A DNA stretch of 64,000 nt. It comes from Synchiropus splendidus (lineage: Eukaryota > Chordata > Actinopteri > Syngnathiformes > Callionymidae). The notes beneath the pieces were generated by a model that was not told the origin of the DNA, searched no databases, and saw nothing but the letters and a program-made list of their open reading frames with translations. The translations under genes and the position numbers were made by a program. Of the stretch, positions 23,705-36,800 are shown in pieces (within the stretch, counting starts at the first letter, position 1; each line of letters starts with the position of its first letter). The DNA lies in NCBI RefSeq assembly GCF_027744825.2, contig NW_026527081.1, positions 1-64,000 on the forward strand. Direction: 5' to 3'.

Positions 23705-26700
23705 GGTTAAAATTTCATGTTCTGAAGCTTCCCTGAAAAGTTATGGCACAATGCACAAAAACGCTTTTCAGCCTGAGATAAGGTGGGTTTCGGAACGCCA
23801 AACATAAAAGTGTTAATAACTTTGGAAAAACACTTCAGACAGTTTAGATTTGATGTGCAACTACTAGAAAGACCCTTTCTGCTATAGTGGGAGGTTAAAA
23901 TTTCATGTTCTGAAGCTTCCCTGAAAAGTTATGGCACAATGCACAAAAACGCTTTTCAGCCTGAGATAAGGTGGGTTTCGGAACGCCAAACATAAAAGTG
24001 TTAATAACTTTGGAAAAACACTTCTGACAGTTTAGATTCGATGTGCAACTACTAGAAAGACCCTTTCTGCTATAGTGGGAGGTTAAAATTTCATGTTCTG
24101 AAGCTTCCCTGAAAAGTTATGGCACAATGCACAAAAACGCTTTTCAGCCTGAGATAAGGTGGGTTTCGGAACGCCAAACATAAAAGTGTTGATAACTTTC
24201 GAAAAACACTTCAGACAGCTTAGATTTGATGTGCACCTACTAGAAAGACCCTTTCTGCTATAGTGGGAGGTTAAAATTTCATGTTCTGAAGCTTCCCTGA
24301 AAAGTTATGGCACAATGCGTAAAAACGCTTTTCAGCCTGAGATAAGGTGGGTTTCGGAACGCCAAACATAAAAGTGTTGATAACTTTGGAAAAACACTTC
24401 AGACAGTTAAGATTTGATGTGCAACTACTAGAAAGACCCTTTCTGCTATAGTGGGAGGTTAAAATTTCATGTTCTGAAGCTTCCCTGAAAAGTTATGGCA
24501 CAATGCACAAAAACGCTTTTCAGCCTGAGATAAGGTGGGTTTCGGAACGCCAAACATAAAAGTGTTAATAACTTTGGAAAAACACTTCAGACAGTTTAGA
24601 TTTGATGTGCAACTACTAGAAAGACCCTTTCTGCTATAGTGGGAGGTTAAAATTTCATGTTCTGAAGCTTCCCTGAAAAGTTATGGCACAATGCACAAAA
24701 ACGCTTTTCAGCCTGAGATAAGGTGGGTTTCGGAACGCCAAACATAAAAGTGTTGATAACTTTCGAAAAACACTTCAGAGAGCTTAGATTTGATGTGCAA
24801 CTACTAGAAAGACCCTTTCTGCTATAGTGGGAGGTTAAAATTTCATGTTCTGAAGCTTCCCTGAAAAGTTATGGCACAATGCACAAAAACGCTTTTCAGC
24901 CTGAGATAAGGTGGGTTTCGGAACGCCAAACATAAAAGTGTTGATAACTTTCGAAAAACACTTCAGACAGCTTAGATTTGATGTGCACCTACTAGAAAGA
25001 CCCTTTCTGCTATAGTGGGAGGTTAAAATTTCATGTTCTGAAGCTTCCCTGAAAAGTTATGGCACAATGCGTAAAAACGCTTTTCAGCCTGAGATAAGGT
25101 GGGTTTCGGAACGCCAAACATAAAAGTGTTGATAACTTTGGAAAAACACTTCAGACAGTTTAGATTTGATGTGCAACTACTAGAAAGACCCTTTCTGCTA
25201 TAGTGGGAGGTTAAAATTTCATGTTCTGAAGCTTCCCTGAAAAGTTATGGCACAATGCGTAAAAACGCTTTTCAGCCTGAGATAAGGTGGGTTTCGGAAC
25301 GCCAAACATAAAAGTGTTGATAACTTTCGAAAAACACTTCAGACAGCTTAGATTTGATGTGCACCTACTAGAAAGACCCTTTCTGCTATAGTGGGAGGTT
25401 AAAATTTCATGTTCTGAAGCTTCCCTGAAAAGTTATGGCACAATGCGTAAAAACGCTTTTCAGCCTGAGATAAGGTGGGTTTCGGAACGCCAAACATAAA
25501 AGTGTTGATAACTTTGGAAAAACACTTCAGACAGTTTAGATTTGATGTGCAACTACTAGAAAGACCCTTTCTGCTATAGTGGGAGGTTAAAATTTCATGT
25601 TCTGAAGCTTCCCTGAAAAGTTATGGCACAATGCACAAAAACGCTTTTCAGCCTGAGATAAGGTGGGTTTCGGAACGCCAAACATAAAAGTGTTAATAAC
25701 TTTGGAAAAACACTTCAGACAGTTTAGATTTGATGTGCAACTACTAGAAAGACCCTTTCTGCTATAGTGGGAGGTTAAAATTTCATGTTCTGAAGCTTCC
25801 CTGAAAAGTTATGGCACAATGCACAAAAACGCTTTTCAGCCTGAGATAAGGTGGGTTTCGGAACGCCAAACATAAAAGTGTTGATAACTTTCGAAAAACA
25901 CTTCAGAGAGCTTAGATTTGATGTGCACCTACTAGAAAGACCCTTTCTGCTATAGTGGGAGGTTAAAATTTCATGTTCTGAAGCTTTCCTGAAAAGTTAT
26001 GGCACAATGCACAAAAACGCTTTTCAGCCTGAGATAAGGTGGGTTTCGGAACGCCAAACATAAAAGTGTTGATAACTTTTGAAAAACACTTCAGACAGCT
26101 TAGATTTGATGTGCAACTACTAGAAAGACCCTTTCTGCTATAGTGGGAGGTTAAAATTTCATGTTCTGAAGCTTCCCTGAAAAGTTATGGCACAATGCAC
26201 AAAAACGCTTTTCAGCCTGAGATAAGGTGGGTTTCGGAACGCCAAACATAAAAGTGTTGATAACTTTCGAAAAACACTTCAGACAGCTTAGATTTGATGT
26301 GCACCTACTAGAAAGACCCTTTCTGCTATAGTGGGAGGTTAAAATTTCATGTTCTGAAGCTTCCCTGAAAAGTTATGGCACAATGCGTAAAAACGCTTTT
26401 CAGCCTGAGATAAGGTGGGTTTCGGAACGCCAAACATAAAAGTGTTGATAACTTTGGAAAAACACTTCAGACAGTTTAGATTTGATGTGCAACTACTAGA
26501 AAGACCCTTTCTGCTATAGTGGGAGGTTAAAATTTAATGTTCTGAAGCTTCCCTGAAAAGTTATGGCACAATGCACAAAAACGCTTTTCAGCCTGAGATA
26601 AGGTGGGTTTCGGAACGCCAAACATAAAAGTGTTAATAACTTTGGAAAAACACTTCAGACAGTTTAGATTTGATGTGCAACTACTAGAAAGACCCTTTCT

Positions 26701-28404
26701 GCTATAGTGGGAGGTTAAAATTTAATGTTCTGAAGCTTCCCTGAAAAGTTATGGCACAATGCACAAAAACGCTTTTCAGCCTGAGATAAGGTGGGTTTCG
26801 GAACGCCAAACATAAAAGTGTTAATAACTTTGGAAAAACACTTCAGACAGTTTAGATTTGATGTGCAACTACTAGAAAGACCCTTTCTGCTATAGTGGGA
26901 GGTTAAAATTTCATGTTCTGAAGCTTCCCTGAAAAGTTATGGCACAATGCACAAAAACGCTTTTCAGCCTGAGATAAGGTGGGTTTCGGAACGCCAAACA
27001 TAAAAGTGTTGATAACTTTCGAAAAACACTTCAGACAGCTTAGATTTGATGTGCACCTACTAGAAAGACCCTTTCTGCTATAGTGGGAGGTTAAAATTTC
27101 ATGTTCTGAAGCTTCCCTGAAAAGTTATGGCACAATGCGTAAAAACGCTTTTCAGCCTGAGATAAGGTGGGTTTCGGAACGCCAAACATAAAAGTGTTGA
27201 TAACTTTGGAAAAACACTTCAGACAGTTTAGATTTGATGTGCAACTACTAGAAAGACCCTTTCTGCTATAGTGGGAGGTTAAAATTTAATGTTCTGAAGC
27301 TTCCCTGAAAAGTTATGGCACAATGCACAAAAACGCTTTTCAGCCTGAGATAAGGTGGGTTTCGGAACGCCAAACATAAAAGTGTTAATAACTTTGGAAA
27401 AACACTTCAGACAGTTTAGATTTGATGTGCAACTACTAGAAAGACCCTTTCTGCTATAGTGGGAGGTTAAAATTTCATGTTCTGAAGCTTCCCTGAAAAG
27501 TTATGGCACAATGCACAAAAACGCTTTTCAGCCTGAGATAAGGTGGGTTTCGGAACGCCAAACATAAAAGTGTTAATAACTTTGGAAAAACACTTCAGAC
27601 AGTTTAGATTTGATGTGCAACTACTAGAAAGACCCTTTCTGCTATAGTGGGAGGTTAAAATTTCATGTTCTGAAGCTTCCCTGAAAAGTTATGGCACAAT
27701 GCACAAAAACGCTCTTCAGCCTGAGATAAGGTGGGTTTCGGAACGCCAAACATAAAAGTGTTGATAACTTTCGAAAAACACTTCAGACAGCTTAGATTTG
27801 ATGTGCACCTACTAGAAAGACCCTTTCTGCTATAGTGGGAGGTTAAAATTTCATGTTCTGAAGCTTCCCTGAAAAGTTATGGCACAATGCGTAAAAACGC
27901 TTTTCAGCCTGAGATAAGGTGGGTTTCGGAACGCCAAACATAAAAGTGTTGATAACTTTGGAAAAACACTTCAGACAGTTTAGATTTGATGTGCAACTAC
28001 TAGAAAGACCCTTTCTGCTATAGTGGGAGGTTAAAATTTCATGTTCTGAAGCTTCCCTGAAAAGTTATGGCACAATGCACAAAAACGCTTTTCAGCCTGA
28101 GATAAGGTGGGTTTCGGAACGCCAAACATAAAAGTGTTAATAACTTTGGAAAAACACTTCAGACAGTTTAGATTTGATGTGCAACTACTAGAAAGACCCT
28201 TTCTGCTATAGTGGGAGGTTAAAATTTCATGTTCTGAAGCTTCCCTGAAAAGTTATGGCACAATGCACAAAAACGCTTTTCAGCCTGAGATAAGGTGGGT
28301 TTCAGAACGCCAAACATAAAAGTGTTGATAACTTTCGAAAAACACTTCAGAGAGCTTAGATTTGATGTGCACCTACTAGAAAGACCCTTTCTGCTATAGT
28401 GGGA
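23705..28404 (+). repeat. Segment E, U127-U151, sister of segment C
   Basis: Order: Sa Sa Sp Rg Sa Sb(A156) Sp Rg Rp Rg | Sa Sb Tc Sp Rg Sa Sa Sp Rg Sa | Sa Sp Rg Sa Sb. U128 carries ATTCGAT and a private CTTCTGAC. U142, U143 and U146 carry TTTAATG. U148 carries GCTCTTCAG. From U136 the order matches U72 onward, 64 units earlier. U135 (25209-25396) is an unusual R half joined to a p half, probably a recombinant. The terminal Sb (U151, with TTCAGAACG) has no counterpart in segment C, an inserted unit. Confidence 0.87.
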
Positions 28405-31400
28405 GGTTATAATTTCATGTTCTGAAGCTTTCCTGAAAAGTTATGGCACAATGCACAAAAACGCTTTTCAGCCTGAGATAAGGTGGGTTTCGGAACGCCA
28501 AACATAAAAGTGTTGATAACTTTGGAAAAACACTTCAGACAGTTTAGATTTGATGTGCAACTACTAGAAAGACCCTTTCTGCTATAGTGGGAGGTTAAAA
28601 TTTCATGTTCTGAAGCTTCCCTGAAAAGTTATGGCACAATGCACAAAAACGCTTTTCAGCCTGAGATAAGGTGGGTTTCGGAACGCCAAACATAAAAGTG
28701 TTAATAACTTTGGAAAAACACTTCAGACAGTTTAGATTTGATGTGCAACTACTAGAAAGACCCTTTCTGCTATAGTGGGAGGTTAAAATTTCATGTTCTG
28801 AAGCTTCCCTGAAAAGTTATGGCACAATGCACAAAAACGCTTTTCAGCCTGAGATAAGGTGGGTTTCGGAACGCCAAACATAAAAGTGTTGATAATTTTC
28901 GAAAAACACTTCAGAGAGCTTAGATTTGATGTGCACCTACTAGAAAGACCCTTTCTGCTATAGTGGGAGGTTAAAATTTCATGTTCTGAAGCTTCCCTGA
29001 AAAGTTATGGCACAATGCGTAAAAACGCTTTTCAGCCTGAGATAAGGTGGGTTTCGGAACGCCAAACATAAAAGTGTTGATAACTTTGGAAAAACACTTC
29101 AGACAGTTTAGATTTGATGTGCAACTACTAGAAAGACCCTTTCTGCTATAGTGGGAGGTTAAAATTTCTTGTTCTGAAGCTTTCCTGAAAAGTTATGGCA
29201 CAATGCACAAAAACGCTTTTCAGCCTGAGATAAGGTGGGTTTCGGAACGCCAAACATAAAAGTGTTGATAACTTTCGAAAAACACTTCAGAGAGCTTAGA
29301 TTTGATGTGCACCTACTAGAAAGACCCTTTCTGCTATATTGGGAGGTTAAAATTTCATGTTCTGAAGCTTCCCTGAAAAGTTATGGCACAATGCACAAAA
29401 ACGCTTTTCAGCCTGAGATAAGGTGGGTTTCGGAACGCCAAACATAAAAGTGTTGATAACTTTCGAAAAACACTTCAGACAGCTTAGATTTGATGTGCAC
29501 CTACTAGAAAGACCCTTTCTGCTATAGTGGGAGGTTAAAATTTCATGTTCTGAAGCTTCCCTGAAAAGTTATGGCACAATGCGTAAAAACGCTTTTCAGC
29601 CTGAGATAAGGTGGGTTTCGGAACGCCAAACATAAAAGTGTTGATAACTTTGGAAAAACACTTCAGACAGTTTAGATTTGATGTGCAACTACTAGAAAGA
29701 CCCTTTCTGCTATAGTGGGAGGTTAAAATTTCATGTTCTGAAGCTTTCCTGAAAAGTTATGGCACAATGCACAAAAACGCTTTTCAGCCTGAGATAAGGT
29801 GGGTTTCGGAACGCCAAACATAAAAGTGTTGATAACTTTTGAAAAACACTTCAGACAGCTTAGATTTGATGTGCAACTACTAGAAAGACCCTTTCTGCTA
29901 TAGTGGGAGGTTAAAATTTCATGTTCTGAAGCTTCCCTGAAAAGTTATGGCACAATGCACAAAAACGCTTTTCAGCCTGAGATAAGGTGGGTTTCGGAAC
30001 GCCAAACATAAAAGTGTTGATAACTTTGGAAAAACACTTCAGACAGTTTAGATTTGATGTGCAACTACTAGAAAGACCCTTTCTGCTATAGTGGGAGGTT
30101 AAAATTTCATGTTCTGAAGCTTCCCTGAAAAGTTATGGCACAATGCGTAAAAACGCTTTTCAGCCTGAGATAAGGTGGGTTTCGGAACGCCAAACATAAA
30201 AGTGTTGATAACTTTGGAAAAACACTTCAGACAGTTTAGATTTGATGTGCAACTACTAGAAAGACCCTTTCTGCTATAGTGGGAGGTTAAAATTTCATGT
30301 TCTGAAGCTTCCCTGAAAAGTTATGGCACAATGCACAAAAACGCTTTTCAGCCTGAGATAAGGTGGGTTTCGGAACGCCAAACATAAAAGTGTTGATAAC
30401 TTTCGAAAAACACTTCAGAGAGCTTAGATTTGATGTGCACCTACTAGAAAGACCCTTTCTGCTATAGTGGGAGGTTAAAATTTCATGTTCTGAAGCTTCC
30501 CTGAAAAGTTATGGCACAATGCGTAAAAACGCTTTTCAGCCTGAGATAAGGTGGGTTTCGGAACGCCAAACATAAAAGTGTTGATAACTTTGGAAAAACA
30601 CTTCAGACAGTTTAGATTTGATGTGCAACTACTAGAAAGACCCTTTCTGCTATAGTGGGAGGTTAAAATTTCATGTTCTGAAGCTTTCCTGAAAAGTTAT
30701 GGCACAATGCACAAAAACGCTTTTCAGCCTGAGATAAGGTGGGTTTCGGAACGCCAAACATAAAAGTGTTGATAACTTTCGAAAAACACTTCAGAGAGCT
30801 TAGATTTGATGTGCACCTACTAGAAAGACCCTTTCTGCTATAGTGGGAGGTTAAAATTTCATGTTCTGAAGCTTCCCTGAAAAGTTATGGCACAATGCGT
30901 AAAAACGCTTTTCAGCCTGAGATAAGGTGGGTTTCGGAACGCCAAACATAAAAGTGTTGATAACTTTGGAAAAACACTTCAGACAGTTTAGATTTGATGT
31001 GCAACTACTAGAAAGACCCTTTCTGCTATAGTGGGAGGTTAAAATTTCATGTTCTGAAGCTTTCCTGAAAAGTTATGGCACAATGCACAAAAACGCTTTT
31101 CAGCCTGAGATAAGGTGGGTTTCGGAACGCCAAACATAAAAGTGTTGATAACTTTTGAAAAACACTTCAGACAGCTTAGATTTGATGTGCAACTACTAGA
31201 AAGACCCTTTCTGCTATAGTGGGAGGTTAAAATTTCATGTTCTGAAGCTTCCCTGAAAAGTTATGGCACAATGCGTAAAAACGCTTTTCAGCCTGAGATA
31301 AGGTGGGTTTCGGAACGCCAAACATAAAAGTGTTGATAACTTTGGAAAAACACTTCAGACAGTTTAGATTTGATGTGCAACTACTAGAAAGACCCTTTCT

Positions 31401-33856
31401 GCTATAGTGGGAGGTTAACATTTCATGTTCTGAAGCTTCCCTGAAAAGTTATGGCACAATGCACAAAAACGCTTTTCAGCCTGAGATAAGGTGGGTTTCG
31501 GAACGCCAAACATAAAAGTGTTGATAACTTTGGAAAAACACTTCAGACAGTTTAGATTTGATGGGCAACTACTAGAAAGACCCTTTCTGCTATAGTGGGA
31601 GGTTAAAATTTCATGTTCTGAAGCTTCCCTGAAAAGTTATGGCACAATGCGTAAAAACGCTTTTCAGCCTGAGATAAGGTGGGTTTCGGAACGCCAAACA
31701 TAAAAGTGTTGATAACTTTGGAAAAACACTTCAGACAGTTTAGATTTGATGTGCAACTACTAGAAAGACCCTTTCTGCTATAGTGGGAGGTTAAAATTTC
31801 ATGTTCTGAAGCTTTCCTGAAAAGTTATGGCACAATGCACAAAAACGCTTTTCAGCCTGAGATAAGGTGGGTTTCGGAACGCCAAACATAAAAGTGTTGA
31901 TAACTTTTGAAAAACACTTCAGACAGCTTAGATTTGATGTGCAACTACTAGAAAGACCCTTTCTGCTATAGTGGGAGGTTAAAATGTCATGTTCTGAAGC
32001 TTCCCTGAAAAGTTATGGCACAATGCACAAAAACGCTTTTCAGCCTGAGATAAGGTGGGTTTCGGAACGCCAAACATAAAAGTGTTGATAACTTTGGAAA
32101 AACACTTCAGACAGTTTAGATTTGATGTGCAACTACTAGAAAGACCCTTTCTGCTATAGTGGGAGGTTAAAATTTCATGTTCTGAAGCTTCCCTGAAAAG
32201 TTATGGCACAATGCGTAAAAACGCTTTTCAGCCTGAGATAAGGTGGGTTTCGGAACGCCAAACATAAAAGTGTTGATAACTTTGGAAAAACACTTCAGAC
32301 AGTTTAGATTTGATGTGCAACTACTAGAAAGACCCTTTCTGCTATAGTGGGAGGTTAAAATTTCATGTTCTGAAGCTTTCCTGAAAAGTTATGGCACAAT
32401 GCACAAAAACGCTTTTCAGCCTGAGATAAGGTGGGTTTCGGAACGCCAAACATAAAAGTGTTGATAACTTTTGAAAAACACTTCAGACAGCTTAGATTTG
32501 ATGTGCAACTACTAGAAAGACCCTTTCTGCTATAGTGGGAGGTTAAAATTTCATGTTCTGAAGCTTCCCTGAAAAGTTATGGCACAATGCACAAAAACGC
32601 TTTTCAGCCTGAGATAAGGTGGGTTTCGGAACGCCAAACATAAAAGTGTTGATAACTTTGGAAAAACACTTCAGACAGTTTAGATTTGATGTGCAACTAC
32701 TAGAAAGACCCTTTCTGCTATAGTGGGAGGTTAAAATTTCATGTTCTGAAGCTTTCCTGAAAAGTTATGGCACAATGCACAAAAACGCTTTTCAGCCTGA
32801 GATAAGGTGGGTTTCGGAACGCCAAACATAAAAGTGTTGATAACTTTTGAAAAACACTTCAGACAGCTTAGATTTGATGTGCAACTACTAGAAAGACCCT
32901 TTCTGCTATAGTGGGAGGTTAAAATTTCATGTTCTGAAGCTTCCCTGAAAAGTTATGGCACAATGCACAAAAACGCTTTTCAGCCTGAGATAAGGTGGGT
33001 TTCGGAACGCCAAACATAAAAGTGTTGATAACTTTGGAAAAACACTTCAGACAGTTTAGATTTGATGTGCAACTACTAGAAAGACCCTTTCTGCTATAGT
33101 GGGAGGTTAAAATTTCATGTTCTGAAGCTTCCCTGAAAAGTTATGGCACAATGCGTAAAAACGCTTTTCAGCCTGAGATAAGGTGGGTTTCGGAACGCCA
33201 AACATAAAAGTGTTGATAACTTTGGAAAAACACTTCAGACAGTTTAGATTTGATGTGCAACTACTAGAAAGACCCTTTCTGCTATAGTGGGAGGTTAAAA
33301 TTTCATGTTCTGAAGCTTCCCTGAAAAGTTATGGCACAATGCACAAAAACGCTTTTCAGCCTGAGATAAGGTGGGTTTCGGAACGCCAAACATAAAAGTG
33401 TTAATAACTTTGGAAAAACACTTCAGACAGTTTAGATTTGATGTGCAACTACTAGAAAGACCCTTTCTGCTATAGTGGGAGGTTAAAATTTCATGTTCTG
33501 AAGCTTTCCTGAAAAGTTATGGCACAATGCACAAAAACGCTTTTCAGCCTGAGATAAGGTGGGTTTCGGAACGCCAAACATAAAAGTGTTGATAACTTTC
33601 GAAAAACACTTCAGAGAGCTTAGATTTGATGTGCACCTACTAGAAAGACCCTTTCTGCTATAGTGGGAGGTTAAAATTTCATGTTCTGAAGCTTCCCAGA
33701 AAAGTTATGGCACAATGCGTAAAAACGCTTTTCAGCCTGAGATAAGGTGGGTTTCGGAACGCCAAACATAAAAGTGTTGATAACTTTGGAAAAACACTTC
33801 AGACAGTTTAGATTTGATGTGCAACTACTAGAAAGACCCTTTCTGCTATAGTGGGA
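28405..33856 (+). repeat. Segment F, U152-U180, third copy of the A/D block
   Basis: Order: Tg Sa Sb Rg Tb Sp Rg Tc Sg Rg | Sb Rg Tb Rg Tc Rg Sg Rg Tc Sg | Rg Tc Sg Tc Sg Rg Sa Tb Rg. It repeats U87-U118 with GATAATT (28895), TTGTTC, TATTGG and GATGGGC (31560). It lacks exactly the unit carrying the 8-bp insertion, because U161 Rg runs straight into U162 Sb. It also lacks GTCGG, so that change arose or was lost after the copies split. U171 has a private AAAATGTC and U180 a private CCCAGAAA. Confidence 0.89.
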
Positions 33857-36800
33857 GGTTAAAATTTCATGTTCTGAAGCTTCCCTGAAAAGTTATGGCA
33901 CAATGCACAAAAACGCTTTTCAGCCTGAGATAAGGTGGGTTTCGGAACGCCAAACATAAAAGTGTTAATAACTTTGGAAAAACACTTCAGACAGTTTAGA
34001 TTTGATGTGCAACTACTAGAAAGACCCTTTCTGCTGTAGTGGGAGGTTAAAATTTCATGTTCTGAAGCTTTCCTGAAAAGTTATGGCACAATGCACAAAA
34101 ACGCTTTTCAGCCTGAGATAAGGTGGGTTTCGGAACGCCAAACATAAAAGTGTTGATAACTTTCGAAAAACACTTCAAAGAGCTTAGATTTGATGTGCAC
34201 CTACTAGAAAGACCCTTTCTGCTATAGTGGGAGGTTAAAATTTCATGTTCTGAAGCTTCCCTGAAAAGTTATGGCACAATGCGTAAAAACGCTTTTCAGC
34301 CTGAGATAAGGTGGGTTTCGGAACGCCAAACATAAAAGTGTTGATAACTTTGGAAAAACACTTCAGACAGTTTAGATTTGATGTGCAACTACTAGAAAGA
34401 CCCTTTCTGCTATAGTGGGAGGTTAAAATTTCATGTTCTGAAGCTTCCCTGAAAAGTTATCGCACAATGCACAAAAACGCTTTTCAGCCTGAGATAAGGT
34501 GGGTTTCGGAACGCCAAACATAAAAGTGTTGATAACTTTTGAAAAACACTTCAGACAGCTTAGATTTGATGTGCAACTACTAGAAAGACCCTTTCTGCTA
34601 TAGTGGGAGGTTAAAATTTCATGTTCTGAAGCTTCCCTGAAAAGTTATGGCACAATGCACAAAAACGCTTTTCAGCCTGAGATAAGGTGGGTTTCGGAAC
34701 GCCAAACATAAAAGTGTTGATAACTTTCGAAAAACACTTCAGACAGCTTAGATTTGATGTGCACCTACTAGAAAGACCCTTTCTGCTATAGTGGGAGGTT
34801 AAAATTTCATGTTCTGAAGCTTCCCTGAAAAGTTATGGCACAATGCGTAAAAACGCTTTTCAGCCTGAGATAAGGTGGGTTTCGGAACGCCAAACATAAA
34901 AGTGTTGATAACTTTGGAAAAACACTTCACACAGTTTAGATTTGATGTGCAACTACTAGAAAGACCCTTTCTGCTATAGTGGGAGGTTAAAATTTCATGT
35001 ACTGAAGCTTCCCTGAAAAGTTATGGCACAATGCACAAAAACGCTTTTCAGCCTGAGATAAGGTGGGTTTCGGAACGCCAAACATAAAAGTGTTAATAAC
35101 TTTGGAAAAACACTTCAGACAGTTTAGATTTGATGTGCAACTACTAGAAAGACCCTTTCTGCTATAGTGGGAGGTTAAAATTTCATGTTCTGAAGCTTCC
35201 CTGAAAAGTTATGGCACAATGCGTAAAAACGCTTTTCAGCCTGAGATAAGGTGGGTTTCGGAACGCCAAACATAAAAGTGTTGATAACTTTGGAAAAACA
35301 CTTCAGACAGTTTAGATTTGATGTGCAACTACTAGAAAGACCCTTTCTGCTATAGTGGGAGGTTAAAATTTCATGTTCTGAAGCTTCCCTGAAAAGTTAT
35401 GGCACAATGCACAAAAACGCTTTTCAGCCTGAGATAAGGTGGGTTTCGGAACGCCAAACATAAAAGTGTTAATAACTTTGGAAAAACACTTCAGACAGTT
35501 TAGATTTGATGTGCAACTACTAGAAAGACCCTTTCTGCTATAGTGGGAGGTTAAAATTTCATGTTCTGAAGCTTCCCTGAAAAGTTATGGCACAATGCGT
35601 AAAAACGCTTTTCAGCCTGAGATAAGGTGGGTTTCGGAACGCCAAACATAAAAGTGTTGATAACTTTGGAAAAACACTTCAGACAGTTTAGATTTGATGT
35701 GCAACTACTAGAAAGACCCTTTCTGCTATAGTGGGAGGTTAAAATTTCATGTTCTGAAGCTTTCCTGAAAAGTTATGGCACAATGCACAAAAACGCTTTT
35801 CAGCCTGAGATAAGGTGGGTTTCGGAACGCCAAACATAAAAGTGTTGATAACTTTTGAAAAACACTTCAGACAGCTTAGATTTGATGTGCAACTACTAGA
35901 AAGACCCTTTCTGCTATAGTGGGAGGTTAAAATTTCATGTTCTGAAGCTTCCCTGAAAAGTTATGGCACAATGCACAAAAACGCTTTTCAGCCTGAGATA
36001 AGGTGGGTTTCGGAACGCCAAACATAAAAGTGTTGATAACTTTGGAAAAACACTTCAGACAGTTTAGATTTGATGTGCAACTACTAGAAAGACCCTTTCT
36101 GCTATAGTGGGAGGTTAAAATTTCATGTTCTGAAGCTTTCCTGAAAAGTTATGGCACAATGCACAAAAACGCTTTTCAGCCTGAGATAAGGTGGGTTTCG
36201 GAACGCCAAACATAAAAGTGTTGATAACTTTTGAAAAACACTTCAGACAGCTTAGATTTGATGTGCAACTACTAGAAAGACCCTTTCTGCTATAGTGGGA
36301 GGTTAAAATTTCATGTTCTGAAGCTTCCCTGAAAAGTTATGGCACAATGCACAAAAACGCTTTTCAGCCTGAGATAAGGTGGGTTTCGGAACGCCAAACA
36401 TAAAAGTGTTGATAACTTTGGAAAAACACTTCAGACAGTTTAGATTTGATGTGCAACTACTAGAAAGACCCTTTCTGCTATAGTGGGAGGTTAAAATTTC
36501 ATGTTCTGAAGCTTCCCTGAAAAGTTATGGCACAATGCGTAAAAACGCTTTTCAGCCTGAGATAAGGTGGGTTTCGGAACGCCAAACATAAAAGTGTTGA
36601 TAACTTTGGAAAAACACTTCAGACAGTTTAGATTTGATGTGCAACTACTAGAAAGACCCTTTCTGCTATAGTGGGAGGTTAAAATTTCATGTTCTGAAGC
36701 TTCCCTGAAAAGTTATGGCACAATGCACAAAAACGCTTTTCAGCCTGAGATAAGGTGGGTTTCGGAACGCCAAACATAAAAGTGTTAATAACTTTGGAAA

